In this document: positions 9,701 through 18,786 of the stretch, piece after piece
How positions within the stretch are numbered: the stretch's first letter is position 1
How the letters are laid out: every line of letters begins with the position of its first letter
Assembly: GCF_947500045.1 (NCBI RefSeq)
Contig: NZ_CANMQQ010000001.1
Coordinates: 558,001-622,000 of the forward strand
From: an uncultured Ruegeria sp.
Lineage (GTDB): Bacteria > Pseudomonadota > Alphaproteobacteria > Rhodobacterales > Rhodobacteraceae
DNA: 64,000 bases
Direction of reading: 5' to 3'
Notes under the pieces: generated by a model
Database searches by the model: none
Seen by the model: the letters and a program-made list of their open reading frames with translations, nothing else
Told to the model about the DNA's origin: nothing
Position numbers and translations under genes: made by a program

Positions 9701-10557
9701 CGCTTTACGACTTGTAGCGCCACGGTGGCTTCGCCGTTGAAGCGGGCGGTCCCTTCGCGATCCTCAAAGGTATAGTTGATCTCGGCCAACTCACCCAGCG
9801 TCACGACCCGATCACCGTTCACCTTGACGGGCAGGCCATAGACGTCCTGCGCGGTCTTGAAGGACGATGGGATCTTGACCGAGAATGTGCCCTGAGCGGT
9901 TTCAACCTCACCAGCGGCGATCAGCTGGTTGTTGTTTCTGACCACATTGATCAGTTCATCGGCTGTCACATTATAGGCTTCCAACCGCAGCGGATCGATC
10001 ACGACCTCAAGCATTTCATCGCGGTTACCGGCGATACCGGCCTCAAGTACCGAATCCAGCGACTCCAGATCGTCCTGCAGGTCTTTGGCTATGCGCGCCA
10101 TCGTGCGCTCTGGTACCGGGCCAGTCAGGTTGACGATGACGATAGGGAATTCCGAGAAGTTAATCTCGGTCAACGTATATTGCTCGGCCCCATCGGGGAA
10201 ATCTGCCTGGGCGCTATTCATGGCATCGCGCACATCGGCGGTGATTGCTGTCTTGTCCCAACCGAAATCAAATTCAAGCGCTATACCGGCATAGCCTTCG
10301 GCGGCGGTGGCCGTCATTTCCTTGAGACCATCAAGGTCCGCCAGTTCGGTTTCCATCGGCTTGATCAGAAGATTCTCGGAATCTTCTGCCGAAATACCGG
10401 GAAAGGAAACCGAGACAAAAAGCATCGGAATTTCGATATCCGGCTCACCCTCCTTTGGCAGCCCGACATAGGCGAACCCGCCAATAACCAGCGAGATCGC
10501 GATGAAGGCCAGAACCATTCTGGCGCGGCCAGCGGCCCAACTGACGATACCCGTCAT
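6781..10557 (-). CDS. RND family efflux permease
   Basis: A 1258-residue inner-membrane proton antiporter of the resistance-nodulation-division superfamily, exporting drugs or amphipathic compounds with the upstream membrane fusion protein. The sequence has the twofold RND design: an N-terminal helix (about 13-30), a large periplasmic domain, a first helix bundle from about residue 335 (with the VGMLVDGAIVVVEFADKR helix-4 motif), a second periplasmic domain and a second bundle near the C-terminus with NNNIVLIDTY. It is longer than AcrB because of a C-terminal tail and an extra segment between the two halves. It overlaps the preceding gene by four bases (ATGA). No outer-membrane factor gene is nearby. 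Confidence 0.92.
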   Translation of the reverse strand: MTGIVSWAAGRARMVLAFIAISLVIGGFAYVGLPKEGEPDIEIPMLFVSVSFPGISAEDSENLLIKPMETELADLDGLKEMTATAAEGYAGIALEFDFGWDKTAITADVRDAMNSAQADFPDGAEQYTLTEINFSEFPIVIVNLTGPVPERTMARIAKDLQDDLESLDSVLEAGIAGNRDEMLEVVIDPLRLEAYNVTADELINVVRNNNQLIAAGEVETAQGTFSVKIPSSFKTAQDVYGLPVKVNGDRVVTLGELAEINYTFEDREGTARFNGEATVALQVVKRKGFNLIDTVALVKTTVADAQTKWPPELQAAVDVGTSNDQSRIVGSMVSQLEGSVLTAIALVMIVVLASLGTRAALLVGFAIPTSFLLCFAFLAVMGISISNIVMFGLILAVGMLVDGAIVVVEFADKRIKEGVGPMHAYVEAAQRMFWPIVSSTATTLCAFLPMLFWPGIPGEFMGMLPVTLIFVLSASLIVALIYLPVMGGVSGRMSRNFERSSNWLRVRTPWWLRVLLVPPSLYLIFLGAMQILNPDYLLPGGSLVGALMFMFGAFAGSVTLSAAKIERAPDEHVHTTKEHTPFGYVIKFLVGNPVMPVVSIAVVFALVFWIAFILFPQNARGVEFFVESEPEQATAYVRARGNLSLIEKDEMVLEAERVISAHPAVINVFAFAGQGGLDQNNGGASAPADTVGRVQFEIIPWEDRPNVSEPIAWGLFDRHVVAPEYDGDFVLDELNAELAKIPGFVVEILALEQGPASAKPVHLRIKGEGWEDLTAATLTAREAFDNTPGLIKIEDTLPLPGIDWQIDVDVAKAGRFGADVATVGAMVQLVTRGILLGEMRPESTDEEVEIRVRLPDQDRVLSTLDTLKVRTPDGLIPLSNFVTRQPVAKLAEINRVDQQRYYDVKADVEPGLSKIVSTSPDGAEQRLATVRAIAEGETAAGTTISNADGTEFELVQLTGAENVGELRSAIDSGDARFALINPNERIAVLTEWLETDPFARTIAWEWTGDQEDQAESQAFLSSAFLAALGLMFVILLAQFNSFYNSVLVLLAVVLSTTGVLLGMMVMQQPFSIIMTGTGIVALAGIVVNNNIVLIDTYQEYSGYMSRIDAIVRTAEARIRPVLLTTLTTMAGLTPMMFGLSLDFIGGGYSIDSPTALWWKQLATAVVFGLGTATVLTLIVTPSFLALRVWVTTYAVWLGKALARATAGRSSQIAQDMAIGQSAKKMQATEIVWNEGSASDAKPDAEPGHPPTSPLKAAE

Positions 10558-11786
10558 TGCGATGCTTCCCTATACGTCGGCGCGACCGTGACGCCCCGGG
10601 TCACGAATTCTTGCCCGATCACGATAACATCCGCTGTCTCCGGCAGGCCACCGACCCAAACGCCGTCGGCCGTATCGCGCAGCAGGCGGATCGGAACAAA
10701 ATCAACCACATTGTCAGTAATGACAGTGCGAACGCCCAGCTCACCTTCATTGTTCAGGGTCAGCGCAGATTGCGGCAGCAAATGTGCTTTAACTCCTTCG
10801 GCGGCGATCTGAATGTTGGCGGTCTGGCCATCGCGGATCAGCAGCTCAGGGTTGGGAACGGTGATTTCGACCTCGAAGGTTCGGGTGGTTTCGTCAGCAG
10901 AACGGCTGAGGAAAGTCACGCGCCCTTCGACCTGTAAACCCGTCACCAGCTGCGCCGACGCCATAGAGCCGACGATGATGCGGTTCACCTCGGTTTCGGG
11001 TACGAAACCAACCAGCTTGATTGGGTCAAGCTGAATGACGGTTGCGCATAGTGATCCCGGCTGCATCAGGCTGCCCAATTCGGCGGTATCACTTTCCAAC
11101 AATCCTTTGAACGGAGCTTCAATTGTAAGGCGATCCAACTCGCGTTGTGCTGCTTCGACCGCTGCTGTGGCGGCCTGAATGCCTGCTTGCGTTGCTTCCA
11201 AACCCGCCTCGCCGGATTTAATTCCAGCCTTGGCAGTGCTCATCTCAGCTTCGCTTGAAATACGGCGTGTTTCCGATCCGAAGCCGGTTTCAGACAGCTT
11301 GCGGGCTGCCTTCAAATTGATTTCTGCCTCAGCGAGACGGGCATGCGCTTCTTCGATGCGAGCCTCGGCTTCGGGAACGCGGCTTTCTGCTTCAAGCTTT
11401 GCAGCCATCGCTTCGGCCAGGCTTGCGGGGCGGGTTCCAGGGTCAAGTTCGCACAGCAGATCGCCCGCCTCGACAAATGCCCCCTTGCGCTTTGGCTCGG
11501 ATACAACGGTTGAAATTGTCTCGGCCAGAACTTCGACTTGACGGTTTGCCTTGGTCTGACCCCGCAATTGAACCGCGCTGCCGATCTCGCGCGAGGTCGA
11601 ACGGAGCACGACAACACCAATCGAATCTGGCGCTGGTTCTGATTCTGATACTTCGGTCACGGTATCAGTCGGCTCATCTCCGCGACCGGCAAACGCAAAT
11701 AGCGCATCGCGTTCAAACACAAGGAAATACAATGCAATAATCACCAAAACGGCGTTAACGAGTGAAATCAATCGCATGCGGGACAT
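10554..11786 (-). CDS. RND efflux membrane fusion protein (periplasmic adaptor)
   Basis: A 410-residue HlyD/AcrA-type adaptor that joins the inner-membrane pump to an outer-membrane channel. An N-terminal membrane anchor (about 6-24) is followed by a barrel-sandwich half motif (VVSEPKRKGAFVEAGDLLCELD), a long alpha-helical hairpin rich in Ala/Glu (about 130-210), the second half motif (IEAPFKGLLESDTAELG) and beta-barrel domains. The lack of a lipobox means it is probably anchored by the helix. It is first in a two-gene operon with the permease; an operator-like repeat lies 77-90 bp upstream of the start codon. Confidence 0.9.
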   Translation of the reverse strand: MSRMRLISLVNAVLVIIALYFLVFERDALFAFAGRGDEPTDTVTEVSESEPAPDSIGVVVLRSTSREIGSAVQLRGQTKANRQVEVLAETISTVVSEPKRKGAFVEAGDLLCELDPGTRPASLAEAMAAKLEAESRVPEAEARIEEAHARLAEAEINLKAARKLSETGFGSETRRISSEAEMSTAKAGIKSGEAGLEATQAGIQAATAAVEAAQRELDRLTIEAPFKGLLESDTAELGSLMQPGSLCATVIQLDPIKLVGFVPETEVNRIIVGSMASAQLVTGLQVEGRVTFLSRSADETTRTFEVEITVPNPELLIRDGQTANIQIAAEGVKAHLLPQSALTLNNEGELGVRTVITDNVVDFVPIRLLRDTADGVWVGGLPETADVIVIGQEFVTRGVTVAPTYREASQ

Positions 11787-11862
11787 TCTCCAGATCTGTT
11801 CACGCGTCGGGCTGTGGCCTTTGTGCCTTGAAATAGGGGCAGAGCCATAGCTTTTCCATACT

Positions 11863-11895
11863 GAACTGAATAGTTCGGTTTGGTTTTTTACGCAA
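11863..11895 (-). promoter_or_regulatory. Candidate promoter and operator of the RND operon
   Basis: On the minus strand TTGCGT (11890-11895) and TATTCA (11867-11872) are separated by exactly 17 bp and resemble -35 and -10 boxes. A 14-bp inverted repeat, GAACT-N4-AGTTC (11863-11876), covers the -10 box, the usual arrangement for TetR-type repression of efflux pumps. No regulator gene is adjacent; the assignment is inference. Confidence 0.45.
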
Positions 11896-12003
11896 GTGTC
11901 ACGCCTGTCTTGGCAAATGTGTGAATTCGGGCACTTGGCTTGGCCCGTACGCCGGGGTATGACATGGCGCTAGAAAACCGGACTCTTAAGCCTGGGGGCA
12001 GGA

Positions 12004-12675
12004 ATGAGCGACGTCGAAAGTTTTATTGATGAGGTCACCGAAGAGGTGCGCCGCGATCGCATGTACCTGCTGCTGCGCCGCTGGGGCTGGGTTGGTGTTG
12101 TCGCTGTCGTAGCGATTGTCGGGGGGGCGGCGTTCAACGAATACCGCAAAGCCCGCGATACCAATCAGGCCCAGGCGCTGGGCGATGCGATTCTGTCAGC
12201 ATTGGCCGAAAATGAATCAGCCCAACGGGCCAGCAGCCTGCAAGCTGTTGATGCCTCATCCGTCGGAGGCGATGCGGTTTTGAACATGTTGCTGTCTGCC
12301 TCGCAGACCGATGCAGGGTCCCGGCAGGATGCCGTGAACAGCCTAAACGCGATCGCCACGCAGGGGGATTTGCCTGAAATCTACCGCGCGATTGCAAGTT
12401 TCAAGGCCTTGTTGCTACAAACCGATACGATGCCGGTCGCAGATCGCCGCCAGCAGTTTGAAGCGCTCGCGATACCTGGCGCGCCTTTGCGACTGCTCGC
12501 CGAGGAACAGCTGGCCCTAATTGATGTAGCCGAAGGAAATACGCAGGCCGCTCTGGATCGGCTGCAGGCTTTGCGCCAGGACGCTGAGGCCAGCGTCGAT
12601 CTGCAGCAGCGCGCGGCACAGCTTATCATAGCGCTTGGGGGTGAGCCCGAGCCTGTCGCAACTCAGCAGGGTTAA
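12004..12675 (+). CDS. YfgM-like tetratricopeptide membrane protein
   Basis: A 223-residue protein with a short cytoplasmic N-terminus (SFIDEVTEEVRRDR), one membrane helix (about residues 30-48) and a periplasmic, alanine-rich helical domain of TPR type. This is the architecture of YfgM, an ancillary partner of the SecYEG translocon and of periplasmic chaperones. The N-terminal FxxEVxEE-xRR segment is typical of the alphaproteobacterial branch. It is followed by bamB (41 bp) and der, the same order as in Escherichia coli, which supports the call. Confidence 0.82.
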   Translation: MSDVESFIDEVTEEVRRDRMYLLLRRWGWVGVVAVVAIVGGAAFNEYRKARDTNQAQALGDAILSALAENESAQRASSLQAVDASSVGGDAVLNMLLSASQTDAGSRQDAVNSLNAIATQGDLPEIYRAIASFKALLLQTDTMPVADRRQQFEALAIPGAPLRLLAEEQLALIDVAEGNTQAALDRLQALRQDAEASVDLQQRAAQLIIALGGEPEPVATQQG

Positions 12676-12716
12676 CGCGGCAGCGAAACGGAACATCACA
12701 GGCGAGTTTGTAGAAT

Positions 12717-14039
12717 ATGGTAGCACGTTATTTCTCACGCTTTGGATTGCCCGCTGCGGCGGTTGCCCTGACCGCATTAGGCGCTTGTCAGGAGCCTGAA
12801 ATCATCCTCCCCGGTGAGCGTGAGGATATTCGCGCCGTTGAAGACAACGAAATTGTGGAAACGCGTGGTGCCAAGCCGATCAGCCTTCCGGCGCAAAGCC
12901 GTAATGCAAGCTGGTCACAAAGTCCGGGTACGCCAAACTTCCGTACCACCAACGCGGCATTGAATGCTACTCCGCAGCGTGTCTGGTCCGCGAATATCGG
13001 GTCTGGTGATAGCCGGAAACAGCGGATCACAGCAGACCCGGTTGTTGCTGGCGGATTGATCTTCACGCTGGATTCCGGCGCGACTGTATCTGCGGTGACG
13101 CCGCAGGGGCAGGTCGCCTGGAGCACCAATTTGATTCCGCCGAATGAAAAGGACGCCGACGCCACGGGCGGCGGCCTCGCTTATGCGGATGGGGTGCTGT
13201 ACGTTTCCTCCGGTTTTGGTCGCCTGACGGCTTTGGACGCAAAGACAGGCGCGCAGAAATGGCAGAAACGTCTGAACGCAACCGGCAGCGGTGCACCATT
13301 GGTCAGTGGCGGAATACTCTATCTGGTGGCAGGGGATGAAACCGGCTGGGCCGTAAATACCAAGGATGGTCGTATTATCTGGCAGATCGACGGTACGCCG
13401 AGCGTGGGTAACGTGCTGGGCGCGCCTGCTCCGGTCATTGCCTCTGATCTGTCGGTCTTTGCCTTTGGATCGGGTGATGTTGCAGCCACCTTCCGCCAGG
13501 GTGGTATCCTGCGCTGGAACGCATCGGTGGCCGGTGGACGCCGAGGCCGCGCGGCAGCTCAGATCGTGGACGTGACTGCAGGGCCGATGGTATCCGGCAA
13601 TTCGGTACTTATCGGCAATCATTCGGGTCGCACGGTTTCCTTCGATTCTGGTTCGGGTGAGCGGAACTGGACCGCGCTGGAAGGTGCCGTCGACACGGTT
13701 TGGCCAGCAGGAAACAGTGTCTTCCTGATCAGCGACCGTAGTCAGTTGGTGCGCTTGGATGCTGCAGATGGCTCGATCATCTGGGCGATTGACTTGCCGG
13801 GCTTCGTTAAGAACAAGCCGGGCCGTCGTGGTCCTATCTTTGCCCACTATGGCCCGATCTTGGCCGGTGGAAGGTTGGTTGTTGCCTCGAACGACGGCTA
13901 TCTGCGCTTCTTCAACCCCGTTGATGGGGCTTTGGTGCATCAGATCGACGTGCCGGGTGGTGCAACCACCGCACCTGTTGTGGCGGGTCAGACACTGTAT
14001 GTCGTGTCGACGAAGGGCGAATTGCACGCTTTCCGTTGA
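12717..14039 (+). CDS. bamB: Outer membrane assembly lipoprotein BamB (PQQ-like beta-propeller)
   Basis: A 440-residue lipoprotein of the BAM complex that helps fold outer-membrane beta-barrels. A lipoprotein signal is visible with lipobox LGAC (Cys about residue 24). The rest shows repeated PQQ-type propeller blades with GxVYVxSxxGxLxALDAKTG patterns (GRLTALDAKTGAQKW, YLRFFNPVDGAL, GELHAFR at the end). It is somewhat longer than the E. coli protein. It lies between the YfgM-like gene and der, which matches the conserved yfgM-bamB-der block. Confidence 0.88.
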   Translation: MVARYFSRFGLPAAAVALTALGACQEPEIILPGEREDIRAVEDNEIVETRGAKPISLPAQSRNASWSQSPGTPNFRTTNAALNATPQRVWSANIGSGDSRKQRITADPVVAGGLIFTLDSGATVSAVTPQGQVAWSTNLIPPNEKDADATGGGLAYADGVLYVSSGFGRLTALDAKTGAQKWQKRLNATGSGAPLVSGGILYLVAGDETGWAVNTKDGRIIWQIDGTPSVGNVLGAPAPVIASDLSVFAFGSGDVAATFRQGGILRWNASVAGGRRGRAAAQIVDVTAGPMVSGNSVLIGNHSGRTVSFDSGSGERNWTALEGAVDTVWPAGNSVFLISDRSQLVRLDAADGSIIWAIDLPGFVKNKPGRRGPIFAHYGPILAGGRLVVASNDGYLRFFNPVDGALVHQIDVPGGATTAPVVAGQTLYVVSTKGELHAFR

Positions 14040-14043
14040 CGGC

Positions 14044-14067
14044 AAGATGCGCTAAAGGGCGCATCTT
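14044..14067 (+). terminator. Hairpin between bamB and der
   Basis: A perfect 9-bp stem (AAGATGCGC and GCGCATCTT) with a six-base loop. No T-run follows, so it may be a weak terminator, an RNA-processing site or an mRNA end stabiliser rather than a full terminator; der may still be read through from bamB. Confidence 0.5.
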
Positions 14068-14088
14068 GAGTCTTGAAAGTTGAATATC

Positions 14089-15552
14089 ATGTCGCTGACC
14101 CTCGCCATCGTGGGGCGCCCGAATGTGGGCAAATCCACCCTGTTCAATCGCCTCGTGGGCAAACGTCTGGCCTTGGTCGACGACCAGCCCGGCGTGACAC
14201 GCGACCTGCGCGAAGGCGAAGGACGTCTGGGCGACTTGCGCTTTACCGTTATTGATACGGCGGGTCTTGAGGACGCAACCGATGACAGCCTGCAGGGTCG
14301 GATGCGTCGTTTGACCGAGCGCGCAGTGGACATGGCGGATGTCTGTCTGTTCATGATTGACGCGCGCGTCGGGCTGACCCCCACGGATGAGATGTTCGCT
14401 GAGATCCTGCGCAAACGCTCGAAACACGTGATCCTTGCTGCAAACAAAGCCGAGGGCAACGCAGCTGATGCAGGCGTGCTTGAAGCTTACAACCTCGGAC
14501 TGGGTGAACCGGTCCGTTTGTCAGGTGAGCATGGCGAAGGGATGACCGACCTTTATGCACATCTGATGCCGTTGGCCGATGCCGCTGACGAGCAAGCGGT
14601 CGACCATACTCCTGAAACCAACATTGAATTGGATGAGGATGGCGAGGGCGAAACACCCCTGATCACTGCTGCCAAACCACTGCAGGTCGCCGTTGTCGGG
14701 CGGCCGAATGCGGGTAAGTCGACCTTGATCAATAAGATCGTAGGCGAAGAACGCCTGCTGACCGGCCCCGAGGCCGGAATTACACGCGATGCAATCAGCC
14801 TGCGGCTCGATTGGGCCGACCCCGAGGGTGGAAGCACACCGATGCGGATATTCGATACTGCCGGGATGCGAAAAAAGGCCAAAGTGCAGGAGAAGCTTGA
14901 GAAACTGTCGGTCTCTGACGGCCTGCGTGCGGTGAAGTTTGCCGAGGTCGTCGTGGTCCTGTTGGATGCAGCCATCCCGTTCGAGCAACAGGATTTGCGC
15001 ATTGCTGATCTGGCCGAACGTGAGGGCCGCGCTGTGGTTGTCGCGGTGAACAAATGGGACATAGAAGACGACAAACAGGAAAAACTGCGCGACCTGAAAG
15101 AATCGTTTGAGCGTCTGCTACCTCAGTTGCGCGGTGCGCCACTGATAACGGTGTCGGCCAAAACGGGTCGCGGGCTAGAGCGTCTGCGCGCCGCCATCCT
15201 GCGTGCCCATGATGTCTGGAACCGCCGCGTCCCGACAGCGGCGCTGAACCGCTGGCTGATCTCGATGCTAGAGCAGCACCCACCGCCCGCGCCGCAGGGC
15301 CGCCGGATCAAGCTGCGCTATATGACCCAGGCCAAGACCCGCCCGCCGGGCTTTGTGGTCATGTGCTCGCATCCCGACAAAATGCCCGAAAGCTACAGCC
15401 GCTATCTGGTCAACGGTCTGCGCGAAGATTTCGATATGCCCGGCACTCCGATCCGGCTGACGCTGCGCGGGCAGGGGGACAAGAACCCCTACAAAGGGCG
15501 GCGCAAGAAAAACGCGGGCGCGTTAGCCAAGCATCTCAAGGGCCGCGCGTAA
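14089..15552 (+). CDS. der: Ribosome biogenesis GTPase Der (EngA)
   Basis: A 487-residue GTPase needed for 50S subunit maturation. Two tandem G domains are seen: first P-loop GRPNVGKST (about residues 9-17) with DTAG and NKxE, and second GRPNAGKST (about 204-212) with DTAGMRKK and NKWD. A C-terminal KH-like domain follows ([14 protein letters not shown] through [15 protein letters not shown]). The TTG at 14080 is open but the ATG at 14089 gives the family's usual N-terminus ([13 protein letters not shown]). The linker between the domains is acidic, as is common in alphaproteobacteria. Confidence 0.97.
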   Translation: MSLTLAIVGRPNVGKSTLFNRLVGKRLALVDDQPGVTRDLREGEGRLGDLRFTVIDTAGLEDATDDSLQGRMRRLTERAVDMADVCLFMIDARVGLTPTDEMFAEILRKRSKHVILAANKAEGNAADAGVLEAYNLGLGEPVRLSGEHGEGMTDLYAHLMPLADAADEQAVDHTPETNIELDEDGEGETPLITAAKPLQVAVVGRPNAGKSTLINKIVGEERLLTGPEAGITRDAISLRLDWADPEGGSTPMRIFDTAGMRKKAKVQEKLEKLSVSDGLRAVKFAEVVVVLLDAAIPFEQQDLRIADLAEREGRAVVVAVNKWDIEDDKQEKLRDLKESFERLLPQLRGAPLITVSAKTGRGLERLRAAILRAHDVWNRRVPTAALNRWLISMLEQHPPPAPQGRRIKLRYMTQAKTRPPGFVVMCSHPDKMPESYSRYLVNGLREDFDMPGTPIRLTLRGQGDKNPYKGRRKKNAGALAKHLKGRA

Positions 15553-15717
15553 CTGCGCCAATTTTAAGCGTTTTCACTCAGGGGGCGTGACAGTCCCCGC
15601 GCATCACGTTAGCATTCAATCGCGTGCATTTGTTTTCGCACGCGCTGCTTGTTTGCGGGGATTCCGCACTTAATTTTGGTACTGCAATTAACCGGACCAC
15701 CCTGGGGAGCGGGCGTG

Positions 15718-16704
15718 ATGGACCTGAGAGAATATACAAGACAATACGCTGTGCAGGACAACCGTCTTGCCGCACTCAGCTATTTCGGAACATTTGCGGC
15801 CTACTTCGCATCGCTGGCATTGGCGATCACCTTTGTCGACCGCTGGTATATCATGATCCCTGCGGGGATCGTTTTTGCTTTCTCCGCCGTACGTCTTTAC
15901 GTGCTGCAGCATGATTGCGGGCATCATTCGCTGTTTGAGACGCGCACCCAGAATGAATGGGCCGGTCATGGGCTGTCGCCGTTTACCTTCGCGCCGTTTG
16001 AGGTGATGAAACAGAATCACAATCTGCATCATTCTGGCATCGGCAATCTTGAGCATCGTGAGACCGGCGAAATCCACACGATGACGGTGCGCGAATGGAA
16101 CGAGGCTGACTGGAAAACGCGATTGTTTTACAGGCTTTACCGAAACCCCTTCATTCTGGTGCCGGTCGGTGCGCTGTTCACCTATTTCATCCGTTATCGC
16201 TGGCCCAAAAACACGGTTCGGTTTGGTGTTATGGGCGTGTTGCTGCACAACCTCTCAATCATTGTGTTCCTCGGGCTGCTCTATCTGATTGCAGGTAGTA
16301 CGGGCATTCTGGTCTGGTTGGTGTTCTCGTTGCTGGGTGGGATGCTGGGTGTGTTTCTAGTGTATTTGCAGCATAATTTCGAAGATACCTATTGGGATCG
16401 TCGGCCCGATCTGGACCCGAAGCTGGCAGCGTTGGACGGATCGTCGGCCTTGGATTTTGGCTGGTGGTTTGACAATGCGGTGGCGTGCATCACATTGCAC
16501 GATATTCACCATTTCAACGCGCGTATCCCGTCTTACCGGCTGCGGGCATGCCACTATAACCTTCCACCCGAATACACGCCGCGTCGGATCAAGTTTCCCG
16601 AAGCCGTGGCGGCGCTGAACCTGAAACTCTGGGATGAAGAAGCCAAAAGGCTTGTCCCATTTCCCAACCGAACCGCCGACCATCGCCTGGCCGAAAGCGG
16701 GTAG
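15718..16704 (+). CDS. Membrane fatty acid desaturase
   Basis: A 328-residue integral membrane di-iron enzyme that introduces a double bond into an acyl chain. The three histidine boxes are present: HDCGHH (about residues 64-69), HNLHH (about 101-105) and HDIHH (about 261-265). Four or more hydrophobic segments fit the usual topology. GGGGAG precedes a GTG at 15715 and the ATG at 15718; I chose the ATG. Relatives act on acyl lipids (omega-6/delta-12 type) or on carotenoid-like substrates, and the position of desaturation cannot be read from the sequence. Confidence 0.88.
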   Translation: MDLREYTRQYAVQDNRLAALSYFGTFAAYFASLALAITFVDRWYIMIPAGIVFAFSAVRLYVLQHDCGHHSLFETRTQNEWAGHGLSPFTFAPFEVMKQNHNLHHSGIGNLEHRETGEIHTMTVREWNEADWKTRLFYRLYRNPFILVPVGALFTYFIRYRWPKNTVRFGVMGVLLHNLSIIVFLGLLYLIAGSTGILVWLVFSLLGGMLGVFLVYLQHNFEDTYWDRRPDLDPKLAALDGSSALDFGWWFDNAVACITLHDIHHFNARIPSYRLRACHYNLPPEYTPRRIKFPEAVAALNLKLWDEEAKRLVPFPNRTADHRLAESG

Positions 16705-16779
16705 ACCTAAATCTCGATAAAATGCTCTTGCTGACGTGTGTGTGTACATGATTGGCAGGAGACAACGAAAGGAACCAAA

Positions 16780-17370
16780 ATGACCGCAGTTACCGATGTG
16801 CGTGGTGTAGGAAAAGTGCTGGCACAGGCGCTAAGCGCCAAGGGCTACAAAACGGCCGAGGCCATGGCCATGGCCAGCCCCGAAGACCTGTCCGCGATCC
16901 CTCGCATCGGTACAGCACGCGCTGCGCGGCTGATTGCAGCTGCAGCGAAAGAGGTGGCCAACGCCAAATCGAAACCGGCTGCAGCTAAGCCCGCGGGACC
17001 GGCGAAAACCAGAATACCAGCAACGCGGCAATCTGCGATACGCCGAGCAACAGCAAAGAGCAATGCGGCCGCAACAAAGGCCAAGGCTGATCGAAAGGCG
17101 GCAGAGGAACGCGCTGCGGCGGAACAGGCTGCGGCTGAAGCGAAGGCTAAGAAGAAGGCGAAAGCCAAAGCCAAGGCCGAGAAAGCCGCCAAGAAGAAAT
17201 CCGAAATGGAGGCGGCATTTTCCAAGGCCAAAGAGAAGGTCAAGGAAAAGTCCAAAAAGGGCAAGAAAGACAAGAAGTCCAAAAAAGACGCCAAGAAGTC
17301 GGATGACAAGAAGAAGTCCGGCAAGACGTCTGGAAAGAAGAAGGATAAGAAAAAGGCGAAGAAAAAGTAA
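16780..17370 (+). CDS. HhH-domain protein with histone H1-like lysine-rich tail
   Basis: A 196-residue basic protein. Residues about 1-55 form a helix-hairpin-helix-type domain (VRGVGKVLAQALSAKG, then IPRIGTARAARLI), as found in non-specific DNA-binding proteins. From about residue 60 onwards the sequence is almost only Ala, Lys, Glu and Arg, and the last 50 residues are mostly Lys with Ser/Asp, like eukaryotic histone H1 tails. A nucleoid-associated DNA-compacting role is inference from composition. The AAGGAA site at 16769-16774 sets the start; an upstream in-frame ATG at 16738 lacks one. The gene stands alone between the desaturase and the convergent serS. Confidence 0.7.
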   Translation: MTAVTDVRGVGKVLAQALSAKGYKTAEAMAMASPEDLSAIPRIGTARAARLIAAAAKEVANAKSKPAAAKPAGPAKTRIPATRQSAIRRATAKSNAAATKAKADRKAAEERAAAEQAAAEAKAKKKAKAKAKAEKAAKKKSEMEAAFSKAKEKVKEKSKKGKKDKKSKKDAKKSDDKKKSGKTSGKKKDKKKAKKK

Positions 17371-17418
17371 TTTTCTCCGCCTTGCGTGATCAGATACCGG
17401 CGCCCGTTTGCGCTGGTT

Positions 17419-18714
17419 TTATAATGCCAGTGTGCCGTCGGTCTGAAGGGTCAGCTTGCCCCCCAGATAAGGTGCCAGCACTTCGGGCAGGGTGACCGTC
17501 CCGTCCGCGTTCTGACCGTTTTCAAGCACCGCGATCAGGCAGCGGCCAACGGCTAGACCCGAGCCATTCAATGTATGGACATATTCCGGTTTGCCACCGG
17601 CCTCAGGGCGGAAGCGTGCATTCATGCGGCGGGCCTGGAAATCACCGGTTGTCGAGACCGAGCTGATCTCGCGATAGGTGTCCTGACCGGGTAGCCATGC
17701 CTCGATGTCATAGGTGCGGCGCGCCCCGAATCCCATGTCGCCGGTGCACAGGATGACGGTGCGATAGGGGATACCAAGCTGTTCCAGCAAGTCTTCCGCA
17801 CAACGCAACATGCGTTTCTGCTCTTCATCCGATTTGTCAGGATGCGTGACCGAAACCATCTCGACCTTTTCAAACTGGTGCTGTCGCAGCATTCCGGCGG
17901 TGTCCTTACCTGCGCTACCGGCCTCGGACCGGAAGCAGACGGTGTGGGCCGTCATGCGAATGGGCAGGGCGCTTTCGTTCAGAATATCGCTAGAAACCGA
18001 ATAGGTCAGCGTGACCTCGGATGTCGGAATCAACCACCAGCCGTTGGTGGTCTGATAGCTATCTTCGCCGAACTTCGGAAGCTTGTCCGTGCCGTACATC
18101 GCCTCGTCGCGTACCAGCACCGGTGTCTGCATTTCGGTCAGGTTGTTTTTGTCGACATGCGTGTCGAGCATGAATTGCGCCAAGGCTCGATGAACGCGAG
18201 CTATGCCTTTGCTGAGGTTCACAAAACGGCTGCCGCTGGTCTTCGCGGCGGTTTCGAAATCCATCGCGGCTGCAACGGCGGGGATGTCAAAGTGCTCTTT
18301 CGGGGCAAAATCGAAATTACGCGGAGAGCCCCAGCGATTTACCTCGACATTGTCATCTTCGCCTGCCCCCTGGGGGACATCGTCGGCGGGCAAGTTAGCG
18401 ATGCGGGCCAGCTGATCAGCCAGCAAAGCGTCCAGATCTTTGGCCTCGGTCTGCATCCGGGCGACTTCAGCCTTTTTCTCGGCCACAAGCGCACGGAGGC
18501 GTTCGAACTCAGCCTCATCCCCGCGCGCCTTGGCGGCACCCACTTCCTTGGAGAGCTTGTTCTGTTCGGCCTGCGCCGTCTCGGCCGCCAATATCTTGGC
18601 CCGGCGGCTTTCGTCGAGCCTCAGCAGGTCTGACGACACCGGCGCGTCCCCGCGGCGCGCAAGAGCGGCGTCGAAGGCGGCAGGGTTTTCGCGAATGGCG
18701 CGGATGTCGTGCAT
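17419..18714 (-). CDS. serS: Serine--tRNA ligase
   Basis: A 431-residue class II aminoacyl-tRNA synthetase that charges tRNA-Ser (and tRNA-Sec). The N-terminal coiled-coil arm spans about residues 30-100. Motif 2 is seen as [18 protein letters not shown] and motif 3 as [17 protein letters not shown] near the C-terminus. The start, [11 protein letters not shown], is the standard N-terminus and has AAGGA upstream. The length is normal. Confidence 0.97.
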   Translation of the reverse strand: MHDIRAIRENPAAFDAALARRGDAPVSSDLLRLDESRRAKILAAETAQAEQNKLSKEVGAAKARGDEAEFERLRALVAEKKAEVARMQTEAKDLDALLADQLARIANLPADDVPQGAGEDDNVEVNRWGSPRNFDFAPKEHFDIPAVAAAMDFETAAKTSGSRFVNLSKGIARVHRALAQFMLDTHVDKNNLTEMQTPVLVRDEAMYGTDKLPKFGEDSYQTTNGWWLIPTSEVTLTYSVSSDILNESALPIRMTAHTVCFRSEAGSAGKDTAGMLRQHQFEKVEMVSVTHPDKSDEEQKRMLRCAEDLLEQLGIPYRTVILCTGDMGFGARRTYDIEAWLPGQDTYREISSVSTTGDFQARRMNARFRPEAGGKPEYVHTLNGSGLAVGRCLIAVLENGQNADGTVTLPEVLAPYLGGKLTLQTDGTLAL

Positions 18715-18786
18715 GGTTCAGATCCTTAAATGCGTGAATCACTGAAACCGCTTATGCACCATCTGATTGGCAGGGTGTAGCGCCGG

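Noticed and set aside
12915-14045. 376-codon minus-strand frame opposite bamB
   Set aside because: It is a shadow of the bamB propeller on the other strand with no family similarity.
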